A stretch of 64,000 nt of DNA. It comes from Hyphomicrobium methylovorum. GTDB lineage: Bacteria > Pseudomonadota > Alphaproteobacteria > Rhizobiales > Hyphomicrobiaceae. Every line of letters starts with the position of its first letter. Position 1 is the stretch's first letter. The notes under the pieces were generated by a model, which was not told the DNA's origin, ran no database searches, and was given only the letters and a program-made list of their open reading frames with translations. The stretch lies in NCBI RefSeq assembly GCF_013626205.1, contig NZ_QHJE01000001.1, positions 1,240,001 through 1,304,000 of the forward strand. Reading direction: 5' to 3'. The translations under genes were made by a program, and so were the position numbers. Of the stretch, positions 1-10,481 are shown one piece after another.

Positions 1-1203
1 CGATTCAGCGTATTCCTTGCGCGCACGCAGGATGTTGCCCATCGCTTCAAGCGGCCGGACATCTTTCGGATCGGCTTCCGCCAAGCGCTCCAAAATAGCT
101 TTCGCCTCATCGGGGCGATCGAGCGAATTCAGATTGAATGCCTTGCGGATGTCGATCGCGCTTTGCAGCGGGGTGTTCGGCGGGATCTTGTCGTAGGTTG
201 CGATCGCGTCGGCGTAACGCTTGGATGCTTCCTGAGCGTTGGCAAGTGCGGCGAGCGCGAAAGCATGATCGGGCTCAGCGTCGAGCGCCAACCGCAGATA
301 GATCGTTCCGAGGCTGATGCCGCCTTCACCGGCCAGCGCTTCGCCGAGACCATAAAACAGTTCGGCCATGCCTTGAGGCGGCGTGCTGACGAGAAGCGGC
401 GTCTTTTCGCGATCCTTGATGCGCGTCAGCATATCTTTGGCGAGCGGGTGAGGATCACCCTGAACCTTCGAAAGCTGTTCGCGCATGATCTGGCGCGCTT
501 GTTTGAAATCACCGCCGTTCGCAGCGTGACGCGCATACGCGAGCGTTGTGCGAAGCGTCCGGCTGTCTTGACGGAACATCTTTTCATACGCCGCATTCGC
601 AACGGCTTTGCGGCCCGCGATGTCGGCGATCAACGCGCGGTGATAGCGCAGATAAAACTGTGCCCAGTCCGGCTGCTTGGGAAGGTCGACCGCCTTCAAG
701 GCACCATCGACGTCACCGGCTGCAAGGCGCGTCCATCCGAGCGCGATGGCGCTGGTGAGTTCACCGATTGGATTTTCCGCGCCAGCTTTGAAACGGGCTT
801 CTGCTTCCGCATAGTCGCCCGCCTTGAATGACGTTACGCCGAGCAGGAACTGCGAGATGCGATGCGATTCATGCTTAGAGGCAAGCTTCTCGGCGAGCGG
901 AATAGCCTTCGGCCAGTTGCCCGACATCGTTTCCATCTGAAACGCGTTTTCGAGAAGGACTTCGTTCGTCGGGTCATGATCAAGCGCACGACCGTAGAAC
1001 GTGGCCGCATCTTCTGTGTCTTGAGCTGAGCGAGCGAAACGCGCCGCGAGGTAGTTTCCGAGTGCGGAGGATGCGGGGCTATCAATCCCCACTCCGGGTA
1101 GCGGAATTTCGGAGCGAGCAGGTGCCTGACTGAAGAAGCCAACAAACGTCAGGGCGACTGCGCCTAACCCCACGCTTAGCAGACGTCCGTGGGATCCCAG
1201 CAT
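1..1203 (-). CDS. TPR-repeat exported protein (3' end outside window)
   Basis: The frame stays open from an ATG at 1203 to the window edge (401 codons), so the C-terminus is missing. AAGGGGAAG lies just ahead of the ATG. The first 30 residues form a signal peptide (MLGSHGRLL, then a hydrophobic stretch to about SQAPARSE). The rest is helical with repeated Tyr/Ala/Pro spacing typical of tetratricopeptide repeats, for example YGRALDHDPTNEVLLENA and LRLALDAEPDHAFALAALA. TPR proteins are scaffolds; here the signal peptide places it in the periplasm or outer membrane. No catalytic domain is seen, and the specific partner is unknown. Confidence 0.8.
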   Translation of the reverse strand, partial: MLGSHGRLLSVGLGAVALTFVGFFSQAPARSEIPLPGVGIDSPASSALGNYLAARFARSAQDTEDAATFYGRALDHDPTNEVLLENAFQMETMSGNWPKAIPLAEKLASKHESHRISQFLLGVTSFKAGDYAEAEARFKAGAENPIGELTSAIALGWTRLAAGDVDGALKAVDLPKQPDWAQFYLRYHRALIADIAGRKAVANAAYEKMFRQDSRTLRTTLAYARHAANGGDFKQARQIMREQLSKVQGDPHPLAKDMLTRIKDREKTPLLVSTPPQGMAELFYGLGEALAGEGGISLGTIYLRLALDAEPDHAFALAALANAQEASKRYADAIATYDKIPPNTPLQSAIDIRKAFNLNSLDRPDEAKAILERLAEADPKDVRPLEAMGNILRARKEYAES

Positions 1204-1401
1204 TGAACTTCCCCTTGTTGCCGGAGCCGCATTGATTCCGAGGCTCCGAGCCTAGCAAAATACTGGCATGGTTGGCGACACGCTTTACGTGAAAAGTAAG
1301 AAATGAGCGTGGGGATATATTTATTACAAACAGTTCACGCCCGGCACGCCCCGAATGCGCGCCGTTTCCCCGGCCGCCACAGCCGGCGCGTACCTAAGAA
1401 G

Positions 1402-3132
1402 TTACATTCCGGCATAATTGGGACCGCCACCGCCTTCGGGGCAAACCCAGTTTATATTCTCGCTCGGATCCTTGATATCGCACGTTTTGCAGTGGACGCA
1501 GTTCTGCGCGTTGATCTGGAAACGCGCTTCTCCGCTCTCATCGCGCACGACTTCGTAGACTGCGGCCGGGCAATAGCGCTGCGCCGGTTCCGCATAAAGC
1601 GGCAAGTTCACCTCGATCGGGATCGAAGGATCCAACAGCTTCAAGTGGACAGGCTGATTCTCTTCGTGGTTGGTGCCCGAAAATGACACGTTCGTTAGCC
1701 GGTCGAACGTCAATTGCCCGTCGGGCTTTGGATAGTCGATCGGCTTGAAGTCTGCCGCCTTGCCCGTCGCTGCGGCATCGTTCTTTCCGTGCTTCAGCGT
1801 GTAGCCGAGGCCAATTCCCGGAACCAGCGTATTCAACCAGAGATCGGTTCCGCCCAACGCCACGCCCAGCGCGGTACCGAACTTGGACCAATACGGCTTC
1901 ATATTGCGGACCCGCTTCAGGTCGCGCGCAATATCGCCGGTTCGCACATCGGTTTCGTAGTCCGTCAGGCGATCGTGTTCGCGACCGGCGGAGATTGCGT
2001 CGAACGCGGCCTCGCCGGCTGCGATGCCGGACAGCATGGCGTTGTGGCTGCCCTTGATGCGCGGGAGATTGACCATGCCCGCTGCACAGCCAAGCAGCGC
2101 GCCACCTGGAAACACCAGATCAGGCATGGATTGCCAGCCGCCCTCGGTAATCGCGCGGGCGCCGTAACCGATACGCTTCCCTCCCTCGAACACGGGGCGG
2201 ATCACCGGATGCGTTTTGAAGCGTTGGAACTCTTCGTATGGCGACAGATACGGATTGGCATAGTTCAGATGCACGACGAAGCCGACGGCAACGAGGTTGT
2301 CGCCGTAGTGATAAAGGAACGAGCCGCCGCCTACGCTGTTGTCAAGCGGCCAGCCAAACGTGTGCTGCACATAGCCGGGACGATGAAGCTCCGGCGAGAC
2401 GCGCCATAGCTCTTTGAGGCCGATGCCGAACTTCTGCGGCTCGTGTCCCTTCGAGAGATCGAAACGGCGGATCAGTTGTTTTGAGAGCGAGCCACGCGCG
2501 CCTTCTCCGAGCAGCGTGTATTTCGCGCGAAGCTCCATGCCGCGCACGAAGTTCTCAGTCGGCTTGCCATCGCGGCCGACACCCATATCTCCGGTCGCGA
2601 TGCCAACGACGGCACCCTTGTCGTCATAGAGGACTTCAGTTGCGGCGAAGCCCGGATAAATTTCGACGCCGAGTTCAGCCGCCTGTTCGCCGAGCCATTT
2701 GCAGAGCGCGCCGAGACTAACGATGTAGTTGCCGTGATTTTTCATCAGCGGCGGCATGGGCCAATTCGGAAGACGGATATCGCCTTGCGGACCGAGAACG
2801 AGGAACACGTCTTCAGTGACCGGCGTATCGACAGGCGCGCCGCGCTCTTTCCAATCCGGAATGAGACGGTTCAGTCCGATTGGATCGATGACAGCGCCCG
2901 ACAGAATGTGGGCGCCGACCTCGGATCCCTTTTCGACGACGACGACGGAGATGTCTGAGCCCGCCTCGGCGGCCTTCTGCTTCAGCCGGATTGCGGCGGC
3001 CAAACCCGAAGGGCCCGCACCGACAATCACCACATCAAAATCCATCGCCTCGCGCGGCGGCAACTCCATGTCGTCCGCGACATTCGTCATAGTCGTTCCA
3101 ATCTCAGATGCCATAATTCCGATTAGGTGCAC
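1402..3132 (-). CDS. electron transfer flavoprotein-ubiquinone oxidoreductase
   Basis: This enzyme passes electrons from electron-transfer flavoprotein to ubiquinone at the inner membrane, linking acyl-CoA and amine dehydrogenases to respiration. The N-terminus has the FAD dinucleotide fold (VVIVGAGPSGLAAAIRL). The C-terminus has the 4Fe-4S cysteines, one in RYCPAAVYEV and the others in NCVHCKTCDI and NWVCPEGGGG. Length (about 560-576 residues) matches the family. The start is uncertain: GTG at 3132, ATG at 3114, or ATG at 3090, which has GGA about 7 bases upstream and would begin MTNVADD. It is divergent from the glycosylase at 3222. Confidence 0.93.
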   Translation of the reverse strand: MHLIGIMASEIGTTMTNVADDMELPPREAMDFDVVIVGAGPSGLAAAIRLKQKAAEAGSDISVVVVEKGSEVGAHILSGAVIDPIGLNRLIPDWKERGAPVDTPVTEDVFLVLGPQGDIRLPNWPMPPLMKNHGNYIVSLGALCKWLGEQAAELGVEIYPGFAATEVLYDDKGAVVGIATGDMGVGRDGKPTENFVRGMELRAKYTLLGEGARGSLSKQLIRRFDLSKGHEPQKFGIGLKELWRVSPELHRPGYVQHTFGWPLDNSVGGGSFLYHYGDNLVAVGFVVHLNYANPYLSPYEEFQRFKTHPVIRPVFEGGKRIGYGARAITEGGWQSMPDLVFPGGALLGCAAGMVNLPRIKGSHNAMLSGIAAGEAAFDAISAGREHDRLTDYETDVRTGDIARDLKRVRNMKPYWSKFGTALGVALGGTDLWLNTLVPGIGLGYTLKHGKNDAAATGKAADFKPIDYPKPDGQLTFDRLTNVSFSGTNHEENQPVHLKLLDPSIPIEVNLPLYAEPAQRYCPAAVYEVVRDESGEARFQINAQNCVHCKTCDIKDPSENINWVCPEGGGGPNYAGM

Positions 3133-3221
3133 CTTCCGGGGGCGTCAAGCGGGGGAAATGCCACGATAGCGGCCAAGAACCGACGCGTGCAATTTCGCAA
3201 AGGGCCCGGTACGGTCCGGGT

Positions 3222-4067
3222 ATGAGTGCTTCCCTGTCTAATGATCAAATGCTGTCGATGCTCGATTGGTTGCAAGCCATGGGCGTCGACGCGTTTGTTG
3301 ATGACGTGCCATGCGACTGGCTGGAGCGGGGACAGACGCCGCCTGGCGAGGGTTATGCCTGGCCAAACAGGCCAGTTGCATCATCACCTGCAAATCGTCC
3401 CGCCGGGGCTTCTTCGGTTGCTCGACCCGCCGCGGCTCCTGCTCGACCGCGTGCGGCGACGCCCATCGGCGCGAGCGACGCGGAAGCCGGGGCGCGCAAA
3501 ATCGCGCGGCAAGCCGACAGCCTCGAGGCGCTCGAAGCCGCGTTGAAGCAATTCGATGGTTGCGGGCTAAAATCGACGGCGACGAATCTTTGCTTCTATC
3601 GAGGCGCGCCGAAGGCCGATGTCATGTTCATCGGCGAAGCGCCGGGGCGAGACGAAGACTTGGAGGGCAAACCCTTCGTCGGGCGGGCGGGCAAGCTGCT
3701 GGACAAGATGCTCGCCGCCATCGGTCTCGATGAAACGCACGTGCACATCACAAACATCGTCTATTGGCGGCCGCCGGGAAACCGCACGCCGACGCCGCAG
3801 GAAGCGCTTGCTTGCAGGCCGTTTTTGGAACGGCAGATCGAACTCGTCGCGCCGAAGATGATCGTTGCAGTTGGCGGGGCCGCGGCGAAAGAAGTTCTTG
3901 GCGTTTCGGAAGGCATCATGCGCCTGCGCGGTAAGTGGCGCGAGGTTTCGGTGGGCAATGCTACGCTTCCCGCAATCGCGACGCTCCACCCGGCGTATCT
4001 GTTGCGCACGCCTGCTGCCAAGCGTTTGGCGTGGCTCGACCTGCTCCAAATTCGTTCGCGGTTGTAG
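3222..4067 (+). CDS. uracil-DNA glycosylase, family 4-like
   Basis: It removes uracil from DNA in base-excision repair. Visible motifs are the water-activating loop [17 protein letters not shown] near residue 140 and the C-terminal HPAYLL loop, both in family 4 form. An Ala/Pro-rich linker separates a short N-terminal segment (about residues 1-95) from the catalytic domain. The cysteine pattern looks incomplete for the family 4 iron-sulfur cluster: DGCGLK has only one cysteine of the usual CxxC, followed by Cys in NLCFYRG and LACRPF. This may be the alphaproteobacterial version of the family. ATG start at 3222. Confidence 0.87.
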   Translation: MSASLSNDQMLSMLDWLQAMGVDAFVDDVPCDWLERGQTPPGEGYAWPNRPVASSPANRPAGASSVARPAAAPARPRAATPIGASDAEAGARKIARQADSLEALEAALKQFDGCGLKSTATNLCFYRGAPKADVMFIGEAPGRDEDLEGKPFVGRAGKLLDKMLAAIGLDETHVHITNIVYWRPPGNRTPTPQEALACRPFLERQIELVAPKMIVAVGGAAAKEVLGVSEGIMRLRGKWREVSVGNATLPAIATLHPAYLLRTPAAKRLAWLDLLQIRSRL

Positions 4068-4135
4068 CGGACGCTGGACGAATTCGGGCCGACGAGCCAA
4101 ATACGCAATAAGCCAATTCCAACAGAGGAAAGCCA

Positions 4136-4681
4136 ATGGCGGGCATTGACGTGGATCGCGAGTTCATTCCGATCCGCATTGCGGTTCTGACGGTTTCTGA
4201 CACGCGGTCGGCTGCAGACGACAAGTCGGGCGATTATCTTGTGAAGTCGATCGAGGAAGCAGGTCATATTCTCGGCGGGCGTCAGATCGTGCAGGACGAT
4301 GTGGCGGGAATTCGCGCCATCGTCGGCGCGTGGATCCAAGACTCGGCGATCGACTGTGTCATCACAACGGGCGGCACCGGGTTTACCGGCCGAGACGTGA
4401 CGCCAGAGGCCGTCAAACCGCTATTCGAGAAGGAGATCGAAGGCTTCTCGATCGTCTTCCACATGCTGTCCTATGCGAAGGTCGGGACGTCGACCATCCA
4501 GTCGCGGGCGTGTGGAGGCACGGCGCGCGGCACTTACATTTTCTGCCTGCCGGGTTCGCCGGGGGCATGTCGCGATGCGTGGGATGGCATTCTGAAGCTT
4601 CAGCTCGATCACCGGCACCGGCCGTGCAACTTCGTCGAGATCATTCCGCGTCTTCAAGAGCACCTGAAGGGGCGCGGCTAG
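4136..4681 (+). CDS. moaB: molybdenum cofactor biosynthesis protein B
   Basis: MoaB/MogA-fold protein that adenylylates molybdopterin or otherwise supports molybdenum cofactor assembly. The protein opens with the typical IRIAVLTVSDTR strand and contains TTGGTGFTGRDVTPEA, the phosphate-binding loop of the family, followed by QSRACGGTARGTYIFCLPGSPGA. Length of 181 residues is usual. GAGGAAAGCCA precedes the ATG. It sits between the uracil glycosylase and a radical SAM gene on the same strand with modest gaps, so a shared transcript is possible but not shown. A homologous MogA role cannot be excluded. Confidence 0.92.
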   Translation: MAGIDVDREFIPIRIAVLTVSDTRSAADDKSGDYLVKSIEEAGHILGGRQIVQDDVAGIRAIVGAWIQDSAIDCVITTGGTGFTGRDVTPEAVKPLFEKEIEGFSIVFHMLSYAKVGTSTIQSRACGGTARGTYIFCLPGSPGACRDAWDGILKLQLDHRHRPCNFVEIIPRLQEHLKGRG

Positions 4682-4749
4682 GTCGAGTTCGCCAAACGCG
4701 ATCTGTTGTTCTTGATTTGTTCTTGATCTTGGATTAGTTTGGCGATCTC

Positions 4750-5889
4750 ATGGTCCGCCACCAAGACAAAACCTCGCCTGTTGAGCCGCCTCCTGATTTG
4801 CAAGGGGAGGAAGCCACAGCCCTGGTCAATGCCGACCGGCGGCGTGGGCGGGGCGCACGATCCAACGTTACGGGCCGGTTCGAAACAGATGCTAGAGCCG
4901 AATTCGACGACGGGTGGGAAAGCCTCGGAGAACTCGACGCGTTCAAGACCGAGGTGTTCGAAGACGCCGCCAAGTCCGTCATCTCGCGCAATGACAGCCC
5001 GGATGTTTCATTCGGAAGCTCAATCAACCCGTATCGCGGATGCGAGCACGGCTGCATTTACTGCTATGCGCGGCCGAGCCACTGCTATCTCGGGCATTCG
5101 GCGGGCCTCGATTTCGAGACCAAGCTCTACGCCAAAACGCACGCCGCGGCCTTGCTGGAAAGGGAATTTGCGAAGCCGTCCTACCAGCCTGAAACGATCG
5201 CACTTGGTGGAAACACCGATCCCTATCAGCCAATCGAGCGCAGTCGGCGGATAACGCGGTCCATTCTTGAAGTGTTGGCGCGCACGCAGCATCCGGTTGG
5301 CATCATCACGAAATCGGCGCTGGTTGCGCGCGACATCGATATTCTGAAGCCGATGGCAGAACTCGGACTGGCCAAGGTCGCCGTCTCGATCACGACGCTC
5401 GATCGGCGGGTGGCTCGGGCCATGGAGCCGAGAGCCGCCACGCCCGCTAAGCGGCTCGAAACGGTGCGGCGACTGTCGGACGCTGGGATTCCAGTCACGG
5501 TCATGGTTGCTCCGATCGTACCGGGACTGACCGATCACGAAATCGAAGGCATTCTCGAAGCGGCGCGCTCCGCTGGCGCGCGGGACGCTGGCTATGTGCT
5601 GTTGCGACTGCCGCTCGAAATCAAAGACTTGATCCGCGAATGGCTGCACGAAGAATTCCCCGACCGCGCGGATCGCGTCATTTCTCTCCTCCGCTCGATG
5701 CATGGCGGGCGCGACTACACGCCGGAGTTCGGGCTCCGTCAGCGGGGCAATGGCCCCTACGCGACGCAGATTGCGGCGCGGTTCCGATTGGCAAAAACGC
5801 GGCTTAGCCTCGGCGAAAGCCGGCTGAGTTTGCGCAATGACCTCTTCCTGAGACCTGGAGGCAGGGGACAACAGCTCGAGCTGCTTTGA
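4750..5889 (+). CDS. PA0069/Rv2578c-family radical SAM protein
   Basis: The radical SAM signature is clear in RGCEHGCIYCYARP near residue 100 (CX3CX2C), followed by GLDFETKLYAK and GGNTDPYQPIE, which are typical of the PA0069 family. These proteins are widespread and of unsettled substrate; some are linked to DNA photoproduct-type chemistry by similarity to spore photoproduct lyase, but that is inference. Length (379 residues) is normal. It lies among DNA-repair genes (uracil glycosylase, RNase HII, CcrM, MutY), which is suggestive context only. No strong ribosome site is seen before ATG 4750. Confidence 0.88.
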   Translation: MVRHQDKTSPVEPPPDLQGEEATALVNADRRRGRGARSNVTGRFETDARAEFDDGWESLGELDAFKTEVFEDAAKSVISRNDSPDVSFGSSINPYRGCEHGCIYCYARPSHCYLGHSAGLDFETKLYAKTHAAALLEREFAKPSYQPETIALGGNTDPYQPIERSRRITRSILEVLARTQHPVGIITKSALVARDIDILKPMAELGLAKVAVSITTLDRRVARAMEPRAATPAKRLETVRRLSDAGIPVTVMVAPIVPGLTDHEIEGILEAARSAGARDAGYVLLRLPLEIKDLIREWLHEEFPDRADRVISLLRSMHGGRDYTPEFGLRQRGNGPYATQIAARFRLAKTRLSLGESRLSLRNDLFLRPGGRGQQLELL

Positions 5890-5921
5890 CAGGAGAGCGC
5901 CCAGAATGATCAATCGCGCGT

Positions 5922-6554
5922 ATGAGGATCGCCGATTCGCGCATCAGGCCTACGTTCGAACTGGAAGCTGCTGAGCATCAGCTCGGCTCGATGCCGGTTG
6001 CGGGCGTGGACGAAGCGGGGCGCGGGCCTTGGGCCGGGCCGGTCGTCGCCGCGGCGGTCATCCTCAATCCGGAAAAGATTCCCGCGAATATCGACGACAG
6101 CAAAGCGCTGGACGAAGAATCGCGCGCTTGGCTGTACCGCCGGATCATGAAAGTCGCCATCGTCGGTGTCGGTATCGCAGACGTCGACCGGATCGATCGC
6201 GAGAATATCCTCGGCGCGACACTCTGGGCGATGGCGCAAGCGATCGAACAGTTGAGCGAGCAGCCGAAACTGGTGCTCATCGACGGCGACAAGACTCCGC
6301 GCACCACGATGCCCGCGCGCGCAATCGTCAAAGGGGATGCGAAATGCCTCTCCATCGCCGCGGCTTCGATCATTGCGAAAGTTACGCGTGACAACCTGAT
6401 GCGCGATCATGCTCGCAATTATCCGGGCTATGGATTCGAACGGCATAAGGGTTACGGCACGCCGGAGCATCAGGCCGCGATCAATAAACTCGGCGTGACG
6501 GTACTTCACCGGCGCTCGTTCAAACCGGTGCAATTGGCGCTCGGCCTACTCTAG
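5922..6554 (+). CDS. rnhB: ribonuclease HII
   Basis: It cleaves the RNA strand of RNA-DNA hybrids and starts removal of single ribonucleotides from DNA. The N-terminal motif PVAGVDEAGRGPWAGPVVAAA carries the metal-binding Asp-Glu pair, and LIDGDK supplies a further acidic residue. KSYG-like C-terminal features appear as RHKGYGTPEH. The 210-residue length is typical. The start at 5922 begins MRIADS, 32 bases after the preceding stop. The next gene is ccrM, an arrangement often seen in Hyphomicrobiales. Confidence 0.94.
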   Translation: MRIADSRIRPTFELEAAEHQLGSMPVAGVDEAGRGPWAGPVVAAAVILNPEKIPANIDDSKALDEESRAWLYRRIMKVAIVGVGIADVDRIDRENILGATLWAMAQAIEQLSEQPKLVLIDGDKTPRTTMPARAIVKGDAKCLSIAAASIIAKVTRDNLMRDHARNYPGYGFERHKGYGTPEHQAAINKLGVTVLHRRSFKPVQLALGLL

Positions 6555-6586
6555 CGCACGCTTTCTCCGGCCGTCGCGGGTTGCGC

Positions 6587-6609
6587 GAGTCCGGGTTGCA
6601 GATCGAATC
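6587..6609. promoter_or_regulatory. two GANTC sites upstream of ccrM
   Basis: GAGTC occupies 6587-6591 and GAATC 6605-6609, 13 bases apart in the 183-base gap before ccrM. A third GAGTC overlaps the ccrM start (6740-6744). GANTC is the target of CcrM, so these sites could let methylation state feed back on transcription, as described for Caulobacter ccrM. Two GANTC pentamers in this gap are somewhat more than chance but not extraordinary. The promoter itself is not clear. Confidence 0.45.
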
Positions 6610-6725
6610 AAAAAATATAGGTCTTTGCGCACCCTAACGCATATCCAAACGCACCTTGGATCATGTACAAAGCTCTCGGCTCGCGTGTGTCCCTCTGCGA
6701 TAGAGCCGGGTATTTTGTAGCGTAA

Positions 6726-7865
<1,140 letters not shown>

Positions 7866-7874
7866 CCGCCTGCG

Positions 7875-8990
7875 TCAGCCGTTGGTCGAAAAGCCGTGCG
7901 CGATAATTTTCTTCATCACGGTCGGGAGCGCCTGACCGTGAAGATCGCGACGCGCAACCCAGCGGCAGCGCTCCTGCTCCGCCCAGAGCGTGAAACTCGC
8001 GTCGGCGGGGACGAGGGCTCGATAGACCGTCAGTTCCAGACGGAAATGCGTAAAGACGTGAACAACGGAACCGGGCACAGCCACCCATGACGTCGTGACC
8101 GGCGCGGACCGCAAGGCTTCGCGGCGCGCGGGCGCTTCGTCGTTCCACGGAGTGGACGGCACTTCCAGCATACCGCCGAGCAATCCGGCTTCAGGACGCT
8201 GACGCAACAGCACAGCGCCATCTTCACGCTGGACGAGAAAAGCGACGCCGTATCGTGATGGGCGCGCCGCTTTCTGCGCACGCATCGGCAAGACTTCGGC
8301 AAGTCCGCGAGCGTTAGCCGCGCAATCCTGCTGCACCGGACACATAAGGCAAGACGGACGCTTCGGCGTGCATACTTCTGCGCCGAGGTCCATCATGGCT
8401 TGCGCAAAATCGCCCGCTCTGCGGGCGGGCGTTAGCGTGGCCGCAAGATTTCGGATTTCGCATTTGGCACCAGGGAGCGGCTGCTCCACGGCAAACAAGC
8501 GCGATACGACACGCTCGATATTGCCATCGACGGGCGTCGCTTTTTCGCCGAATGCGATCGCAGTTATCGCGGCCGCCGTGTATGGGCCGATACCAGGCAG
8601 CGCGAGAAGTTCGGCTTCCTTGCGCGGGAATGCCCCTCCGTGGTCGCGAACGATTGCTTCCGCACAGGCCTTGAGATTGCGGGCACGCGAATAATAACCG
8701 AGCCCGGCCCACTGCTGCAGAATGGCTTCGAGCGGTGCATCCGCCAACGCCGCGACCGTCGGCCAGCGCGCGATGAACTTCTGAAAATAAGGGATGACGG
8801 CCTTGACGGTCGTCTGCTGCAGCATGATCTCGGACAGCCAGACGCGGTAGGGATCGGCCTTCTTGCGTGGACCATAGCGCCAGGGCAGATCACGCCGCTC
8901 GGCCTCGTACCAGGCTAACAGAGCCGCAACCGTGGCCGGTCCTGCCGGGCGCAGCGGCAATTGTCTCTGACGGTGCTGCTGCGCGCCCAT
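7875..8990 (-). CDS. mutY: A/G-specific adenine glycosylase
   Basis: MutY removes adenine mispaired with 8-oxoguanine. Seen are the catalytic region EIMLQQTTVKAVIPYF, the helix-hairpin-helix LPGIGPYTAAAITAIAFG with the following PVDGN, and the 4Fe-4S loop CTPKRPSCLMCPVQQDC with C-X6-C-X2-C-X5-C spacing. The C-terminal third is the NUDIX-like 8-oxoG recognition domain (RYGVAFLVQREDGAVLLRQR). Length is 371. It converges on ccrM with a 9-base gap and diverges from the DUF721 gene. Confidence 0.95.
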   Translation of the reverse strand: MGAQQHRQRQLPLRPAGPATVAALLAWYEAERRDLPWRYGPRKKADPYRVWLSEIMLQQTTVKAVIPYFQKFIARWPTVAALADAPLEAILQQWAGLGYYSRARNLKACAEAIVRDHGGAFPRKEAELLALPGIGPYTAAAITAIAFGEKATPVDGNIERVVSRLFAVEQPLPGAKCEIRNLAATLTPARRAGDFAQAMMDLGAEVCTPKRPSCLMCPVQQDCAANARGLAEVLPMRAQKAARPSRYGVAFLVQREDGAVLLRQRPEAGLLGGMLEVPSTPWNDEAPARREALRSAPVTTSWVAVPGSVVHVFTHFRLELTVYRALVPADASFTLWAEQERCRWVARRDLHGQALPTVMKKIIAHGFSTNG

Positions 8991-9001
8991 GCGTCCCCTG
9001 T

Positions 9002-9637
9002 ATGTCTCTCATTGCGGGGCTATCGAATCGCAATGTCGATGGTAGACGTACTGTACGACACCACAAGTCAGTCCGGGGGCGAAGTCCGTTGAAAGATCAG
9101 CAATCCCGTTTTGCTGCCCGCTCATTGCCAGTCGACAGCCGGACCGGGCGCGGGTTCCGCGGCCGTGCCGTCGGATCGTTTTTGCCCAAGGTCGTTGCGG
9201 CAGCTTTCGAGCGATACGGCTTTCATACCGCAGAAATCCTGACGTCGTGGGAAACAATCGTCGGCGCCGATCTGGCCCGGCTGACGCGGCCGCAATCCAT
9301 CAAGTGGCCGCGAGGCAAGGGCCGCGCTGAAGCCGAAGAGGACGGCAGCGCAACCGGCGGCGCAACGCTTCTGATCGCATGCGAGCCAGCATTTGCGCTC
9401 GAAGTCGCGTACCGGAAGAACGACATTGTCGACCGCATCAACCGCTATTTTGGCTATCGCGCTATTGCTCAACTCCGTGTTTTGCAGGACGCCCGGGCAT
9501 TGGAAGAAGCGACCTCGCCCGCCGCTGGGTTTTCGCGGCCGCGCGCGCCTTTCCAGCGGGTGGAAACCTCTGGCGATCTCGCTTCGGCTCTCGAAGCCCT
9601 CGAGGGCAACGTTCGCAGCAGGTCTCGCATCCGCTGA
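9002..9637 (+). CDS. DUF721 (DciA-like) protein
   Basis: The central region around residues 55-160 (VGSFLPKVVAAAFERYGFHTAEILTSW... ending in LLIACEPAFALEVAYRKNDIVDRINRYFGY) is the DUF721 fold. DciA proteins of this family load the replicative helicase in bacteria lacking DnaC. The frame is open further upstream to 8867, but that part would overlap mutY, so ATG 9002 or TTG near 9088 (preceded by GGGGGCG) is more likely. The mutY-DUF721-dsbA-smc order is one I recall from related alphaproteobacteria. Confidence 0.8.
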   Translation: MSLIAGLSNRNVDGRRTVRHHKSVRGRSPLKDQQSRFAARSLPVDSRTGRGFRGRAVGSFLPKVVAAAFERYGFHTAEILTSWETIVGADLARLTRPQSIKWPRGKGRAEAEEDGSATGGATLLIACEPAFALEVAYRKNDIVDRINRYFGYRAIAQLRVLQDARALEEATSPAAGFSRPRAPFQRVETSGDLASALEALEGNVRSRSRIR

Positions 9638-9775
9638 GAGCTGTGGGGCGCGACACGCATTATCGCGCTGTCAGTTGCCATGGAGCGCGGTTTCGGCGTA
9701 TTTCGGCGGCATAACTCAGCAAGGACAGAGCGCCCAGTGCGCATTCCTTTGCCATGGTCGTAAGGAGCCATAACC

Positions 9776-10468
9776 TTGAAAGCGCTTGTAAAAATTCTTT
9801 CCCTCAAGGTCTGGTCGCGACCGGCCCAACTTGGACTTGCAGCGGCTGTGGCCGTAACGAGCTTCTCCATCTTCGCTGCTGACTCCGGTATGGCCCAGCG
9901 TAAGCAGGGTCCCGAGCAGGTATCGGTGGAAGAGCTGATGAAGCCGGGTGATCTGCCCGAGCTTGCAGTTGGCAAAGCGGACGCACCCGTCACGATCGTC
10001 GAATATGCGTCGATGACGTGCCCGCACTGTGCCCACTTCTCGAAGGACGTGTTCGAGAAGCTGAAAGCGAAATACATCGATACGGGCAAAGTCCGTTTCG
10101 TCTATCGCGAGTTCCCGCTGGATAACCTCGCGGCCGCCGCCTCGATGCTGGCGCGGTGCGCGGGTGGCGACAAGGCTTTCCCGCTGATCGAAACGTTCTA
10201 TGCGAAGCAGGAAGACTGGGCTTTTGTCCAGGGGAACCCGGTTCCGAAGCTTTTCGACATCGCAAAGCAGGCGGGCTTCACCCAGGAGAGCTTCGACAAA
10301 TGCCTGACGGATCAGAAGCTTCTCGATCAAATCACCGTGCAGCGGACGCGCGCGACTGACGCGTTTGGCGTGAATGCCACACCGAGCTTCTTTATCAATG
10401 GCAAGCGCTTGCAGGAAACGCCAACGCTCGAAGCTTTCGATAAAGTGCTTGAGCCGCTCGTGAAATAA
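9776..10468 (+). CDS. DsbA-family periplasmic thiol oxidoreductase
   Basis: Starts at TTG 9776 with TAAGGAG nine bases before it. A signal peptide spans about residues 1-40 (hydrophobic LGLAAAVAVTSFSIFA). The thioredoxin fold begins at DAPVTIVEYASMTCPHCAHFS, giving a CPHC active site near residue 81; the cis-proline loop is NATPSFFING. It probably oxidises or isomerises envelope disulfides. A second member of the family follows after 13 bases, so the two are likely co-transcribed. Redox direction cannot be read from sequence alone. Confidence 0.9.
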   Translation: MKALVKILSLKVWSRPAQLGLAAAVAVTSFSIFAADSGMAQRKQGPEQVSVEELMKPGDLPELAVGKADAPVTIVEYASMTCPHCAHFSKDVFEKLKAKYIDTGKVRFVYREFPLDNLAAAASMLARCAGGDKAFPLIETFYAKQEDWAFVQGNPVPKLFDIAKQAGFTQESFDKCLTDQKLLDQITVQRTRATDAFGVNATPSFFINGKRLQETPTLEAFDKVLEPLVK

Positions 10469-10481
10469 CCTGGAAGTCTAA